A DNA stretch of 64,000 bases. Source: an uncultured Chlorobiaceae bacterium (GTDB lineage Bacteria > Bacteroidota > Chlorobiia > Chlorobiales > Chlorobiaceae). Shown piece by piece: positions 1-8,945 of this stretch; position 1 is the stretch's first letter; each line of letters opens with the position of its first letter. A program made the translations under genes and the position numbers. Under the pieces are notes generated by a model. It ran no database searches. It saw only the letters and a program-made list of their open reading frames with translations, and was not told where the DNA came from. The DNA lies in contig CAITSZ010000047.1 in the NCBI GenBank assembly GCA_903895195.1, forward strand, positions 111,526 through 175,525, given 5' to 3'.

Positions 1-93
1 ATAACGAATTTTAGCCGCCTCCTGAAAAATGATTATTGTTTTGCATTTTATTAATGAAACGTTATATTAACTGCCTCTAAAGCCAAGCATTGA

Positions 94-167
94 GGGCCCT
101 TAGCTCAGTTGGTCAGAGCAAGCGACTCATAATCGCTGGGTCGTAGGTTCAAGTCCTACAGGGCCCA
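94..167 (+). tRNA. tRNA-Ile2 (CAU anticodon, lysidine type)
   Basis: A full cloverleaf is visible: acceptor GGGCCCT pairs with AGGGCCC, the anticodon stem AGCGA/TCGCT carries the loop CTCATAA, and the T-arm is GTAGG-TTCAAGT-CCTAC. The anticodon is CAT, so Met or Ile2. The acceptor has C4-G69 and C5-G68, known recognition pairs for lysidine synthase TilS, and the anticodon arm resembles E. coli ileX rather than elongator Met. I therefore prefer Ile2 decoding AUA after lysidine modification. CCA is not encoded. It heads a cluster of tRNAs. Confidence 0.85.
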
Positions 168-193
168 CTGGTTGTGTGACATAACAAGTACCT

Positions 194-267
194 GGCGTGT
201 TCGTCTAGTGGCCCAGGACATCGCCCTCTCAAGGCGAAGATCACGGGTTCGAATCCCGTACACGCTA
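194..267 (+). tRNA. tRNA-Glu (CTC)
   Basis: Acceptor GGCGTGT pairs with ACACGCT (last pair G-U), the anticodon stem TCGCC/GGCGA encloses CTCTCAA giving anticodon CTC, and the T-arm is ACGGG-TTCGAAT-CCCGT. The D-arm TCGTCTAGTGG is typical of tRNA-Glu. CCA is not encoded. It lies 26 nt after the previous tRNA and 10 nt before tRNA-Arg, so the three are probably cotranscribed. Confidence 0.93.
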
Positions 268-277
268 CAAAAAAAAA

Positions 278-354
278 GCACCCGTAGCTCAACTGGATAG
301 AGTATCTGACTACGAATCAGACGGTTAGAGGTTCGACTCCTCTCGGGTGCACCA
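278..354 (+). tRNA. tRNA-Arg (ACG)
   Basis: Acceptor GCACCCG pairs with CGGGTGC, the anticodon stem TCTGA/TCAGA encloses CTACGAA giving anticodon ACG, and the T-arm is AGAGG-TTCGACT-CCTCT. The following bases ACCA supply the discriminator plus an encoded CCA. A34 is expected to be deaminated to inosine so that CGN codons are read. Confidence 0.95.
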
Positions 355-688
355 CTCTGAAAAGAGCCGGTTTTAATTTTTTTCTTCTCTCTCGCTGATA
401 TATTCTCCCTGCATTTCTTCTGATCCCGCTTCTTCCTTTTTTTCTAAATAGTTTTGTCCCGATTTGACTGAGCGAGCCATTGCTGCAGTTTTTTGCTTTA
501 GCTCCTCCTGGAATTACGCAGAGTACCGGCCTATTCAATTACAACTCAACAGAGAATTTTCCTCTACACCTGCCACTCGTTACATTGCCGGAATAACGAT
601 TGACACTATGGTTCTTCTCACTATTCTTTAAGAAAAAAGAGAAAAGGGAATTGGAATAATTAATTTTTTAATATATTCACAACGCTAT
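355..688. other. Intergenic gap between tRNA-Arg and tRNA-Gln
   Basis: About 330 bases with no convincing gene. A minus-strand reading frame at 317-538 runs through the tRNA-Arg gene and is not credible. The 3' part (600-688) is AT-rich and probably holds the promoter of tRNA-Gln, but I see no unambiguous -35/-10 pair. Confidence 0.6.
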
Positions 689-761
689 TGAGGAGTGGCC
701 AAATTGGTAAGGCACCTGATTCTGGATCAGACAATTGCAGGTTCGAGTCCTGCCTCCTCAG
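689..761 (+). tRNA. tRNA-Gln (CTG)
   Basis: Acceptor TGAGGAG pairs with CTCCTCA, the anticodon loop TTCTGGA gives anticodon CTG, and the T-arm is GCAGG-TTCGAGT-CCTGC with discriminator G. The T-A first pair and the overall form fit tRNA-Gln. CCA is not encoded. A strong intrinsic terminator follows within 10 nt, so this is a separate transcript end. Confidence 0.94.
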
Positions 762-770
762 CAAAAAAAA

Positions 771-802
771 GACACAGTTCAACTAACTGTGTCTTTTTTT
801 TT
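771..802 (+). terminator. Intrinsic terminator after tRNA-Gln
   Basis: The nine-base stem GACACAGTT (771-779) pairs with AACTGTGTC (785-793) across a 5-nt loop and is followed by nine or more T. It ends the tRNA-Gln transcript. Confidence 0.9.
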
Positions 803-820
803 TACCTGAAATTTCAATCA

Positions 821-853
821 AAAAAAAAGAGACAGAACTTTCGTTCTGTCTCT
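821..853 (-). terminator. Intrinsic terminator of the small lipoprotein gene
   Basis: Read on the minus strand, GAGACAGAAC pairs with GTTCTGTCTC across a 4-nt loop (GAAA) and is followed by eight T (821-828). It lies just downstream of the minus-strand lipoprotein gene that stops at 883. Confidence 0.88.
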
Positions 854-882
854 TCAGCATAAAAGCCCGAATTAACGGAAAC

Positions 883-1101
883 TTATTTTGCAGGTGCTGC
901 AGGTGCTGCTGGAGCTTCTGCTGCTGGTGCTGCAGGTGCTGCTGGAGCTTCTGCTGCTGGTGCTGCAGGTGCTGCTGGAGCCTCTGCTGCTGGTGCTGCA
1001 GGTGCTGCTGCTGGTGCTTCTGCAGGAGCTTCAGTTTTTTTTGCACAGCCTACGAAAGAAACTGAGCTTAAAAGAAAGAGGAATACGAGAAATTTTTTCA
1101 T
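883..1101 (-). CDS. Small Ala/Pro-repeat lipoprotein
   Basis: A 72-residue protein. The N-terminus MKKFLVFLFLLSSVSFVGC is a lipoprotein signal with lipobox FVGC, so Cys19 would be lipidated and the mature chain is only about 53 residues. The rest is almost entirely Ala, Pro and Glu, built from an 11-residue unit (EAPAAPAAPAA) repeated three times. The matching DNA is a 33-bp tandem repeat. It has its own terminator and is a stand-alone gene. Such extended chains often serve as envelope spacers, but that is inference. The repeat could expand or contract by slippage. No catalytic domain is visible. Confidence 0.8.
   Translation of the reverse strand: MKKFLVFLFLLSSVSFVGCAKKTEAPAEAPAAAPAAPAAEAPAAPAAPAAEAPAAPAAPAAEAPAAPAAPAK
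893..1011. repeat. 33-bp tandem repeat inside the lipoprotein gene
   Basis: The unit beginning GGTGCTGCAGGTGCTGCTGG starts at 893, 926 and 959, with a partial copy at 992. Because 33 is a multiple of three, copy-number changes would keep the reading frame and only alter the length of the Ala/Pro region. Confidence 0.85.
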
Positions 1102-1193
1102 TGCAGGATATTATTTTTGTTGTTTGATAATTGACAGCTTCATCAGCTCTCGAATATTAAAAAAAAACAGCGACTTTTCAAAAGACTACTGTA

Positions 1194-1228
1194 TGGCGGA
1201 ATATGCAAAATATTTCGATATCCCGCCA
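1194..1228 (-). terminator. Hairpin downstream of acnB (terminator-like)
   Basis: TGGCGGAATAT (1194-1204) and ATATCCCGCCA (1218-1228) form an 11-base inverted repeat with one mismatch and a 13-nt loop, 15 nt beyond the acnB stop codon. There is no T-run after it on the minus strand, so it may be a weak terminator or an mRNA 3'-end stabiliser. Confidence 0.5.
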
Positions 1229-1243
1229 CAATAAATGTTTTTT

Positions 1244-3814
1244 TTACTCTACAAGCATCTCCAGCTCCGCTTTTTCAAGTGCGTCAAAATTCAAATAGCG
1301 ATAGATATTTTCTTCCTTTTCGCCTGAGAGATGGCGGGAAAAAACCTCCATATATTCTTCCTTATTGGGCAGATGACCAAGCAGCGCCGTCAATGAAGCA
1401 AGCTCAGCTGAGCCGAGATATACCTGTGCGCCTGTTCCCATCCGGTTATCGAAATTTCTGGTGCTGGTTGAAAAAACTACTGCATTATCGGCAACTCTGG
1501 CCTGGTTACCCATACAGAGCGAACAGCCTGGAGGCTCAATACGGGCGCCGGAGGCACCGAAAACAGAATAGTAACCTTCTTCGGTAAGTTTTTTCATGTC
1601 CATCTTCGTTGGAGGTACAATCCAGAGTTTGACCGGCACAGCTCCCCTGTTCCTTAAAATCTCTCCGAGAGCCCTGAAATGGCCGATATTGGTCATACAG
1701 CTTCCGACAAAGACTTCATCGATCACTTTCGGTTTCTTTTCATCACGAAGGACCTCGGTGAGTGTCATGACATCATCAGGATCGTTAGGGCAGGCAAGAA
1801 TAGGCTCTGTGACAGCATTCATATCTATCTCAATAACTTCCGCGTACTCTGCATCGGCATCCGGTTCAAGAAGAGTTGGCTTTTTAAGCCAGGCCTGCAT
1901 TTTTCCGATACGGCGTTTCAGGGTATCAGCGTCACCGTAGCCCTCTTCAATCATCTGCTGAAGCAACGTGATGTTAGAGCTGAGATATTCAATTACAGGC
2001 TCTTTATCGAGGCGTACCGTGCATGCTGCGGCGCTGCGCTCAGCAGAGGCATCGCTGAGTTCAAAAGCCTGCTCCACTTTGAGCCTGGGAAGTCCTTCAA
2101 TTTCAAGAATACGTCCGGCAAATACATTTTTCTTGCCTTTCTTTTCAACCGTCAACAACCCGCGCTTGATCGCCTCGTAGGGAATGGCATTGACCAGATC
2201 ACGCAAGGTAATTCCCGGCTGGAGTTTACCTGAGAAACGCACAAGCACCGATTCGGGAACATTAAGGGGCATTGTTCCGGTAACTCCCGCAAAAGCTACA
2301 AGACCGGATCCTGCAGGGAAGGATATACCAATTGGAAAGCGGGTGTGGGAATCGGCACCGGTACCAAGAGTATCGGGCAGTACCATACGGTTGAGCCATG
2401 TGTGAATTACCCCGTCACCCGGTTTAAGCGAAACGCCTCCCCTGCTCTGGATAAAGTAAGGCAGGCTGCGATGCATTTTAATATCGGAGGGCTTCGGATA
2501 GGCTGAGGTATGACAAAAGCTCTGCATCAGGAGATCGGCACTGAAACTCAAGGCTGCAAATTCCTTGACTTCATCACGGGTCATAGCTCCCGTGGTATCC
2601 TGTGAACCGACCGTAAGCGTTTCAGGTTCGACATACATGCCGGGACGAACACCAGGCAAGCCGCACGCCTTGCCTATCATTTTCTGTGCAAGCGTGTAGC
2701 CTTTACCGCTATCGACGGGTTGTTCCGGGTGGATAAAAATCGAATCCTCACCAAGCCCGAGCGCTTTTCTGGCTTTTTTTGTCAGGGTTCTTCCAATAAT
2801 AAGGGGAATACGTCCTCCAGCGCGAACTTCATCAGAAATCGTGTTCGGCGAAAGCTCAAAACGGGATATAACCTCCCCGTTCTTCTCTACTCTTCCATCA
2901 GAAAGATAGATATCAATAACGTCCCCCATTTCCATTGCGGAGACGTCAGTCTGGATAGGCAAAGCACCTGAATCCTCTGCCGTATTGAAAAATATCGGTG
3001 CGATAGTGCTTCCAAGAACTACACCTGCAGTCCTTTTATTCGGAACTGCCGGAATATCATTACCCAGATGCCACTGAACAGAGTTAATACCGGATTTCCT
3101 GCTTGATCCAGTACCAACAACATCGCCAACGTAGGCAAGCGGATGGCCTTTTGCTTTCAATGATGCAATAGTGCCGATAGGATCGGTCATTTTGGAGCCG
3201 AGCATACAGAGGGAGTGCAGAGGAATATCACTGCGGGTAAATGCTTCACTGGCTGGAGAGAGATCATCGGTATTGGTTTCGCCAGGAACCTTGAAAACCG
3301 TAAGTGTCATTTTTTCAGGAAGAAGAGGCCTGGTGGTGAACCATTCGGCATCTGCCCAGGATTTCAGCACTTCTTCGGCATATCGGTTGGATTTTGATAG
3401 AGTGACGACGACATCAAACATGTCGTAGACAAGCAGTGTCTTTTTTAGCACCAGCGCAGCTTCGCTGCATATAGCGGGGTCTTTATGACTTAATGAGTCG
3501 ACAAGGGGCTTGACGTTATAACCGCCAAGCATTGTTCCCAATATTCTTACAGCTTCGATAGCAGAGATAACAGTGCAGGAAATATCCCCTTTGAGAATAC
3601 CGTCAAGAAACGCAGCTTTTTCAAAAGCTGCATCGTCAACACCGGGACTGATGTGCTCGCGAAATAACTCCAGCAGATACTCCTTTTCCTGAACGTTATC
3701 CTGCCTTAAAAGATCGATAAGCAAGCGTGCCTGCTCAGCAGTTAAGGGTAAAGGGGGAATACAAAGCCCGGCCCGCTCTTCGGTATGCGCACGATATTGT
3801 TCTACAAGACTCAT
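1244..3814 (-). CDS. acnB: Aconitate hydratase B
   Basis: Interconverts citrate and isocitrate. In green sulfur bacteria this step belongs to the reductive TCA cycle that fixes CO2. The 856-residue length is close to E. coli AcnB (865). The N-terminal HEAT-like region, the swivel domain placed before the catalytic domain, and the C-terminal cluster-binding part are in AcnB order. The three [4Fe-4S] ligands are Cys706 (in VGSCMTN) and Cys764/Cys767 (in PPGCSLCMG). GGGAG nine bases upstream of ATG supports the start. It is transcribed alone, with a hairpin downstream. AcnB-type enzymes may also act on 2-methylisocitrate. Confidence 0.97.
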   Translation of the reverse strand: MSLVEQYRAHTEERAGLCIPPLPLTAEQARLLIDLLRQDNVQEKEYLLELFREHISPGVDDAAFEKAAFLDGILKGDISCTVISAIEAVRILGTMLGGYNVKPLVDSLSHKDPAICSEAALVLKKTLLVYDMFDVVVTLSKSNRYAEEVLKSWADAEWFTTRPLLPEKMTLTVFKVPGETNTDDLSPASEAFTRSDIPLHSLCMLGSKMTDPIGTIASLKAKGHPLAYVGDVVGTGSSRKSGINSVQWHLGNDIPAVPNKRTAGVVLGSTIAPIFFNTAEDSGALPIQTDVSAMEMGDVIDIYLSDGRVEKNGEVISRFELSPNTISDEVRAGGRIPLIIGRTLTKKARKALGLGEDSIFIHPEQPVDSGKGYTLAQKMIGKACGLPGVRPGMYVEPETLTVGSQDTTGAMTRDEVKEFAALSFSADLLMQSFCHTSAYPKPSDIKMHRSLPYFIQSRGGVSLKPGDGVIHTWLNRMVLPDTLGTGADSHTRFPIGISFPAGSGLVAFAGVTGTMPLNVPESVLVRFSGKLQPGITLRDLVNAIPYEAIKRGLLTVEKKGKKNVFAGRILEIEGLPRLKVEQAFELSDASAERSAAACTVRLDKEPVIEYLSSNITLLQQMIEEGYGDADTLKRRIGKMQAWLKKPTLLEPDADAEYAEVIEIDMNAVTEPILACPNDPDDVMTLTEVLRDEKKPKVIDEVFVGSCMTNIGHFRALGEILRNRGAVPVKLWIVPPTKMDMKKLTEEGYYSVFGASGARIEPPGCSLCMGNQARVADNAVVFSTSTRNFDNRMGTGAQVYLGSAELASLTALLGHLPNKEEYMEVFSRHLSGEKEENIYRYLNFDALEKAELEMLVE

Positions 3815-4057
3815 AAGGAAAATCTCCCAGTGTTATGGATGTTGAAAACGAATGTGAAATAAAATTAAATGGCAGGGGGAAAACGCGCGGGCGATCCCAC
3901 AATAATCCAACGATAAAAATACCACCCCGTACTTTTAAAACCAAAATAACCAGCCCGGCGCTTCGCGAAAATACCGAAGTTCTTTAGGCAGAAAACAAAG
4001 TTATACTTGTTTCTTTACGTAGAAGTGAGAAACAGGAAGATTTGAGAAAAAAAACGA

Positions 4058-5083
4058 CTAAAGAATCAACATGCTGTCACCATAACTAAGGAAGTTATAC
4101 CCCTCCAGAAGCGCCTCATTGTATGCTTTATGCAGATTAGTCGCACCCGCCAATGCAGCAGTAAGCATCAGCACTGTAGAGCGGGGTGCATGAAAATTGG
4201 TAAGCAGAAGATCGATAACGCGAAATTTATAGCCTGGATAAATAAAAATATCAGCCTCACCGGTAAGCGGCTCATCCCCCGAAAAATCCGTAATGCGCTC
4301 CGCGGCATGCTCGAGCGCTCTTGTAACAGTAGTTCCTACAGCAACAACTCTTCCTCCTGAAGTTTTTGTACGGCGGATTTTTTCAACTGTAGCGGAAGGA
4401 ATAGAGTAAAATTCACGGTGCATGACATGCTCTTCAAACGAATCGACCCTGATGGGAAGAAATGTGCCGAGACCGACATGGAGAGCGAGAGAGGCTATAT
4501 CGACGCCCTTCTGTTGAAGCTTGTCAAACAGCTCCCCGGTCATATTCAGTGAGGCTGTGGGAGCTGCAACAGAACCCGGCAGTTCAGCAAAGACCGTCTG
4601 GTAGCGCTCCTGATCAATTGCTTCAGCATCGCGTTTGAGATATGGAGGAATGGGCACCGCCCCGAAATGATCAAAAAGATCGCTTAACGATCCCTCTCCG
4701 GAAACAGAAATACGGGCAATCCCCTGCTCAACGATCTCTGTCACAGCAAGTTCGCGGTTGTGCGTGTCGAGCCTGTCTCCTTTTTTCAGCTTGCCACGGT
4801 AAAGAACAAGAGTTTGTTCATCCTCGTGCTTTTCAAGAAGCATCAGCTCAATCTTTCCTCCCGTCTGCTTGTTGGCAAACAACCTTGCCCGGACTACCCT
4901 GGTGTTATTGAGAAGAAGAAGATCGCCTTCTTTCAAAAAAGCATACAAACCGGCGTAGCGGGCATGCTCGATGCCACCTGAGCGACTGTTGAGTACCAGA
5001 AGACGGGTTGAACCTCTCTGTGGAGGAGGATATTTGGCAATATGTTCTTCAGGCAGTTCGTAATCAAAGTCTGCGACTCTCAT
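4058..5083 (-). CDS. queA: tRNA preQ1 ribosyltransferase-isomerase
   Basis: Transfers and isomerises the ribosyl group of S-adenosylmethionine onto 7-aminomethyl-7-deazaguanine at tRNA position 34, giving epoxyqueuosine. The 341-residue length is normal. Family stretches are visible: [14 protein letters not shown] at the N-terminus, the central [20 protein letters not shown], and [17 protein letters not shown] near the end. The start codon overlaps the hisD stop (ATGA at 5080-5083), indicating translational coupling. queC, an earlier step of the same pathway, lies separately at 18880-19560. Confidence 0.97.
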   Translation of the reverse strand: MRVADFDYELPEEHIAKYPPPQRGSTRLLVLNSRSGGIEHARYAGLYAFLKEGDLLLLNNTRVVRARLFANKQTGGKIELMLLEKHEDEQTLVLYRGKLKKGDRLDTHNRELAVTEIVEQGIARISVSGEGSLSDLFDHFGAVPIPPYLKRDAEAIDQERYQTVFAELPGSVAAPTASLNMTGELFDKLQQKGVDIASLALHVGLGTFLPIRVDSFEEHVMHREFYSIPSATVEKIRRTKTSGGRVVAVGTTVTRALEHAAERITDFSGDEPLTGEADIFIYPGYKFRVIDLLLTNFHAPRSTVLMLTAALAGATNLHKAYNEALLEGYNFLSYGDSMLIL

Positions 5084-6366
5084 AGCACTCTCAATCTTGC
5101 CCGGACAGCTTCGGCATGGGCCTGAAGCCCTTCATAATCGGCAAAAGAGGCAATTTTTTCTCCAGTCGAGAGCAATTGCTGCTTCGACCAGGAGATAATC
5201 GATGTATGCTTGACAAAGTCACGAACCGAAAGTGGAGAGAAAAATCGTGCCGTTCCGTTGGTTGGAAGCGTATGGTTTGGGCCTGCGAAATAATCGCCGA
5301 CGGTTTCGCAAGAATAACTTCCCATGAAAATAGCGCCCGCATGGTGGATTCCAGGAAGAATATCCCAGGGATTCTGAACATGCAGTTCAAGATGTTCGGG
5401 GGCTATCATATCAGAGACCTCACATGCTTCTTCAAGAGAGTCCACAAGAACAATGGCTCCATTATGCTGCAGGGAAGAGGCAATTATATCGCGTCGAAGC
5501 ATTCCCGGAAGGCGGCTTTCTGCGTGTTCCCTTACGGAAGCCGCCAATACCGAAGAGGTAGTGATAAGCACCGCTGAGGCATCGGGGTCGTGCTCAGCCT
5601 GGGCAAACATGTCGAGCACGATAAATTCCGGATTGGCCGATTCATCAGCAATAATAACTACTTCAGAAGGGCCGGCTATACTGTCGATGGAGACATGACC
5701 AAAGACCTGTTTTTTGGCCAGTGCCACGTATTTGTTACCAGGGCCGGTAATAATATCAACCTTCGGTATGGTCTCTGTACCATAGGCAAAAGCTGCTATT
5801 GCCTGAGCGCCGCCTACTTTATATACACTGCTGACACCGGCAACCGATGCAGCTGCAAGAATATTGGGATTGACCGCTCCGTTAGTGTCACATGGAGTGG
5901 TGACGAAAATTTCTTTAACCCCTGCCACTTTTGCCGGTGCTGCATTCATCAAAAGGGAGGATGGATAGGATGCCTTGCCGCCCGGAACATAGAGCAGAGC
6001 TTTTTCCATTGGGGTTACCCGCTGGCCGAGAATTACACCGCCATCGGCTTCATAAAAAAAACTTTTTTCAACTTCATGCTGATGAAAACGAATAATATTG
6101 CGGTACGCCTCTTCAAGCACCTCAAGAAAAGAGGAATCCGCATGTGTATATGCATGCTGTATTTCATCGGGGGAAACCAGCATATCCTCGAGCCGGACAC
6201 CCTGGAACCTCTCGGTATAGCTCAGCACCGCAGCATCGCCGTTGTGGCGTACATCATTGAGGATTTCGTCGACAGTAGACTGTACAGAAGCATCAAAAGT
6301 GACACTTCTTTGCAATTGCTTTTTCAGGGCTGAACGGTCTTCAGCAAAACGATAGAGGGGCAGCAC
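5080..6366 (-). CDS. hisD: Histidinol dehydrogenase
   Basis: Catalyses the last two oxidations of histidine biosynthesis, L-histidinol to L-histidine with two NAD+. The 428-residue length matches the family. Conserved segments include [32 protein letters not shown] (zinc-binding Gln and His) and GPNHTLPT (catalytic region). It is the first gene of a two-gene unit with queA, whose start overlaps its stop by four bases. No other his genes are in the window, so the pathway is dispersed. Confidence 0.97.
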   Translation of the reverse strand: MLPLYRFAEDRSALKKQLQRSVTFDASVQSTVDEILNDVRHNGDAAVLSYTERFQGVRLEDMLVSPDEIQHAYTHADSSFLEVLEEAYRNIIRFHQHEVEKSFFYEADGGVILGQRVTPMEKALLYVPGGKASYPSSLLMNAAPAKVAGVKEIFVTTPCDTNGAVNPNILAAASVAGVSSVYKVGGAQAIAAFAYGTETIPKVDIITGPGNKYVALAKKQVFGHVSIDSIAGPSEVVIIADESANPEFIVLDMFAQAEHDPDASAVLITTSSVLAASVREHAESRLPGMLRRDIIASSLQHNGAIVLVDSLEEACEVSDMIAPEHLELHVQNPWDILPGIHHAGAIFMGSYSCETVGDYFAGPNHTLPTNGTARFFSPLSVRDFVKHTSIISWSKQQLLSTGEKIASFADYEGLQAHAEAVRARLRVL

Positions 6367-6618
6367 TTTATAGTGATTATTGTTTATCTGGCGTAAAATA
6401 ACTCATAGTAACAATGTACTCAATAGCTATATCTATAGAAAACCCCGTAAAAGCAGCCGATAAAAGGAAAAAATACAAAAAAAGGAGCCTCAAAACGCTC
6501 TTTTCATTTGAAAAAAAAGTTCCATTAACTACCTTAAGGGTTCAGTTTAAACCTTGGAATATAGCCTGAATCAGCTCCTTTCCAAGCCACTATGAGTTAC
6601 ACACAGAACCATGTTAAC

Positions 6619-7647
6619 ATGAGCTTTTTCAGTAATCTGTTCAGAGATATCGCCATTGATCTTGGAACAGCAAATACATTGATTTTTATCAGAGGCAAAG
6701 GCGTAGTTTTAAATGAACCATCAATTGTCGCCCGCGAGCGCAATACTGGAAAAATAGTGGCAATAGGGCATGAAGCGCTGCTCATGCATGAAAAAACCCA
6801 TCCAGGAATTATCACCATTCGACCGCTTGCAAGTGGTGTTATTGCTGACTATGAAGCAACCGAAGAGTTGATTAAAGGGCTTATCAATAAAACTAAAACT
6901 CAATTTTCATTCGGCATCCGTCGGATGGTTATCGGTATTCCTTCTGGTATCACCGAGGTTGAAAAACGCGCTGTACGCGACTCTGCAGAACATGTCGGGG
7001 CCAAAGAGGTTTATCTGGTTACTGAGCCAATGGCTGCTGCAATCGGAATAGGACTTGATGTTAAGGAACCGATGGGAAATATGATTGTCGATATCGGGGG
7101 TGGAACAACTGAAATTGCCGTCATTTCACTCGGCGGCATTGCATCCGGTGAATCGTTGCGTGTTGCTGGAACCGATATAACCAACGCAATTATCCGGCAC
7201 TTCCGCAAAGCTTACAATCTGGCCATCGGTGAACGCACAGCTGAGGATGTTAAAATTAAAATTGCTTCAGCCTACAAGCTTGAAAAGGAACTGACCATGA
7301 TGGTAAGGGGCAGAAACCTTGTAACTGCTCTGCCTGAAGAGCGGGAAATCAACTCTGCCACTATCAGGGAAGCCATTGCAACCCCGATCAGCCAGATCAT
7401 AACGTCAATTAAAAAGAGCCTTGAGGTGACCAAACCTGAACTATCGGCCGACATTCTCGATCGTGGACTCTTCCTCGCCGGTGGCGGAGCTCTCATCAAG
7501 GGGCTTGACAAGAAAATCAATGAGGAAACAAAACTGGCCGTGCATATCAGCGAAGATCCGCTGACCGCCGTGGCAAGAGGGACCGGAGAGGTATTGGAAA
7601 ACCTTGAAAAGTACCGCACCGTGCTTCTTTCGACCAAACGCTACTGA
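6619..7647 (+). CDS. mreB: Rod shape-determining protein MreB
   Basis: Bacterial actin that polymerises under the inner membrane and positions the peptidoglycan elongation machinery. Visible actin-fold motifs are DIAIDLGTANTLIF (phosphate 1), VIGIPSGITEVEKRAV, VDIGGGTTEIAVISLGG (phosphate 2) and LAGGGALIKGLD (adenosine). I place the start at ATG 6619 (MSFFSNLFRD, 342 aa), which matches the usual N-terminus. An in-frame ATG at 6592 would add nine residues, and neither has a clear ribosome binding site. It converges on bshA; mreC is not adjacent. Confidence 0.95.
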   Translation: MSFFSNLFRDIAIDLGTANTLIFIRGKGVVLNEPSIVARERNTGKIVAIGHEALLMHEKTHPGIITIRPLASGVIADYEATEELIKGLINKTKTQFSFGIRRMVIGIPSGITEVEKRAVRDSAEHVGAKEVYLVTEPMAAAIGIGLDVKEPMGNMIVDIGGGTTEIAVISLGGIASGESLRVAGTDITNAIIRHFRKAYNLAIGERTAEDVKIKIASAYKLEKELTMMVRGRNLVTALPEEREINSATIREAIATPISQIITSIKKSLEVTKPELSADILDRGLFLAGGGALIKGLDKKINEETKLAVHISEDPLTAVARGTGEVLENLEKYRTVLLSTKRY

Positions 7648-7668
7648 TAAAAAAGCAGGGACCATCCA

Positions 7669-8805
7669 TTACTCCCCTTCCAGAAGCCTTGTATAATACT
7701 CTTCATACTGTTCAACAAGCGAAGCTGTCTCATAGAGCTTCGCTTGCTTGACGCAGGCTTCGGAACATGCAAGCCAGTGAGCATCGTCAGAGAGCAGAAG
7801 AAAGGCTTTTTCGGTCATGCCCTCAATATCGCCAGGGGCGAGAAGATAGCCGTGAAGACCAGGAACTATAAATTCGGGAAACCCGCCAGCATTGGTGGCA
7901 ACAACCGGCACTCCACATGCCATAGCCTCAAGGGCGGCAAGTCCGAATGATTCCACATTACTCGGCATCAGCATAAGATCAGCAATAGAGAGAAGCGGAA
8001 CAATATCGTCAAGCTTGCCGAGGAACCTTACCCTCTCTGTAATCCCCAACTCGCGCGCAAGAATCTCCGATTCACTCCGTTCCGGACCGTCACCGACAAG
8101 AAGAAGCGTGGCATCAAGACGTTTGGTTAAGGCATTGAATATCCGGATAATATCACTGATACACTTCACCGGCCTGAAATTGGAGATATGAATGACAATT
8201 TTTTCATCCCTGATTCCGAGCTGTTCGCGGATTTCCTGTTTCGGTGAACGGCAGAATATCGAGGTATCGACAAAGTTGGCAATGACCGTGATCTCCTTTT
8301 TGGGGCTGAACATTCTGACAGTTTCATCCTTCAGATACACGGAAACTGATGTCACGCCATCAGACTTGTTGATGGCCAGTCGCACGACATCCTCCATGCT
8401 GCGATCGGCTCCGACTACCGTTATATCTGTTCCATGCAGAGTAGTGGCAATCTTGAAACACTTTTCATTGATACACTTGTCCTCAAGAATCTGACGGGCA
8501 AGCATGGCGCTGAGGGCATGCGGAATAGCATAATGGGCATGCACAATATCCAGCTTTTCATAGTAGGCAACCTCAGCTATTTTAGAGGCAAGAGCAAGTG
8601 AATAAAAAGAACACTCAAAGAGAGGGTAATGCTTTAATTCAACCTCATGGTAAAAGATATTTTTTGAAAAGATGCCTAACCGAAAAGGCAGAGACTGGCT
8701 GAAAAAATGAACAATGTGCCCTTTAGCGGCCAGCGCCTTGCCTAGTTCAGTAGCAACAGCCCCGCTTCCTCCGTAGGTGGGATGACAGATAATGCCTATT
8801 TTCAT
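7669..8805 (-). CDS. bshA: N-acetyl-alpha-D-glucosaminyl L-malate synthase
   Basis: GT4-family glycosyltransferase of 378 residues that joins UDP-GlcNAc and L-malate, the first step of bacillithiol synthesis. The N-terminus (MKIGIICHPTYGGSGAVATE) with the conserved YGGSG loop is characteristic of BshA. The C-terminal half has the donor-site pattern PSNVESFGLAALEAMACGVP. Green sulfur bacteria are known to make N-methyl-bacillithiol as their main low-molecular-weight thiol, which fits. No other bsh gene is adjacent. A general GT4 glycosyltransferase is the only alternative. Confidence 0.93.
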   Translation of the reverse strand: MKIGIICHPTYGGSGAVATELGKALAAKGHIVHFFSQSLPFRLGIFSKNIFYHEVELKHYPLFECSFYSLALASKIAEVAYYEKLDIVHAHYAIPHALSAMLARQILEDKCINEKCFKIATTLHGTDITVVGADRSMEDVVRLAINKSDGVTSVSVYLKDETVRMFSPKKEITVIANFVDTSIFCRSPKQEIREQLGIRDEKIVIHISNFRPVKCISDIIRIFNALTKRLDATLLLVGDGPERSESEILARELGITERVRFLGKLDDIVPLLSIADLMLMPSNVESFGLAALEAMACGVPVVATNAGGFPEFIVPGLHGYLLAPGDIEGMTEKAFLLLSDDAHWLACSEACVKQAKLYETASLVEQYEEYYTRLLEGE

Positions 8806-8945
8806 GGTGTGTGATTGTGTGTGTACTCAAATATACCAATAAACGCTTGTAATAGTTGCCCTTGCACAGAATGAAATTTGCAGGGTGACATGCATGTCAG
8901 TACATTCGACATACAGTCTGAAATTGTGAACGCATAAAGAGAGGA

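Noticed and set aside
317..538. Minus-strand frame of 73 codons ending in HPRGVEPLTV
   Set aside because: It reads through the tRNA-Arg gene; this peptide ending is a well-known artefact of translating tRNA.
783..1127. Gln/Leu-rich frames at 783-1046 (-) and 888-1127 (+)
   Set aside because: They are the other frames of the 33-bp repeat in the lipoprotein gene, which alone has a signal peptide, lipobox and terminator.
5590..6333. A 247-codon plus-strand frame antisense to hisD
   Set aside because: It lies wholly within hisD on the opposite strand, and its Cys/His/Asn-rich composition fits no protein family.
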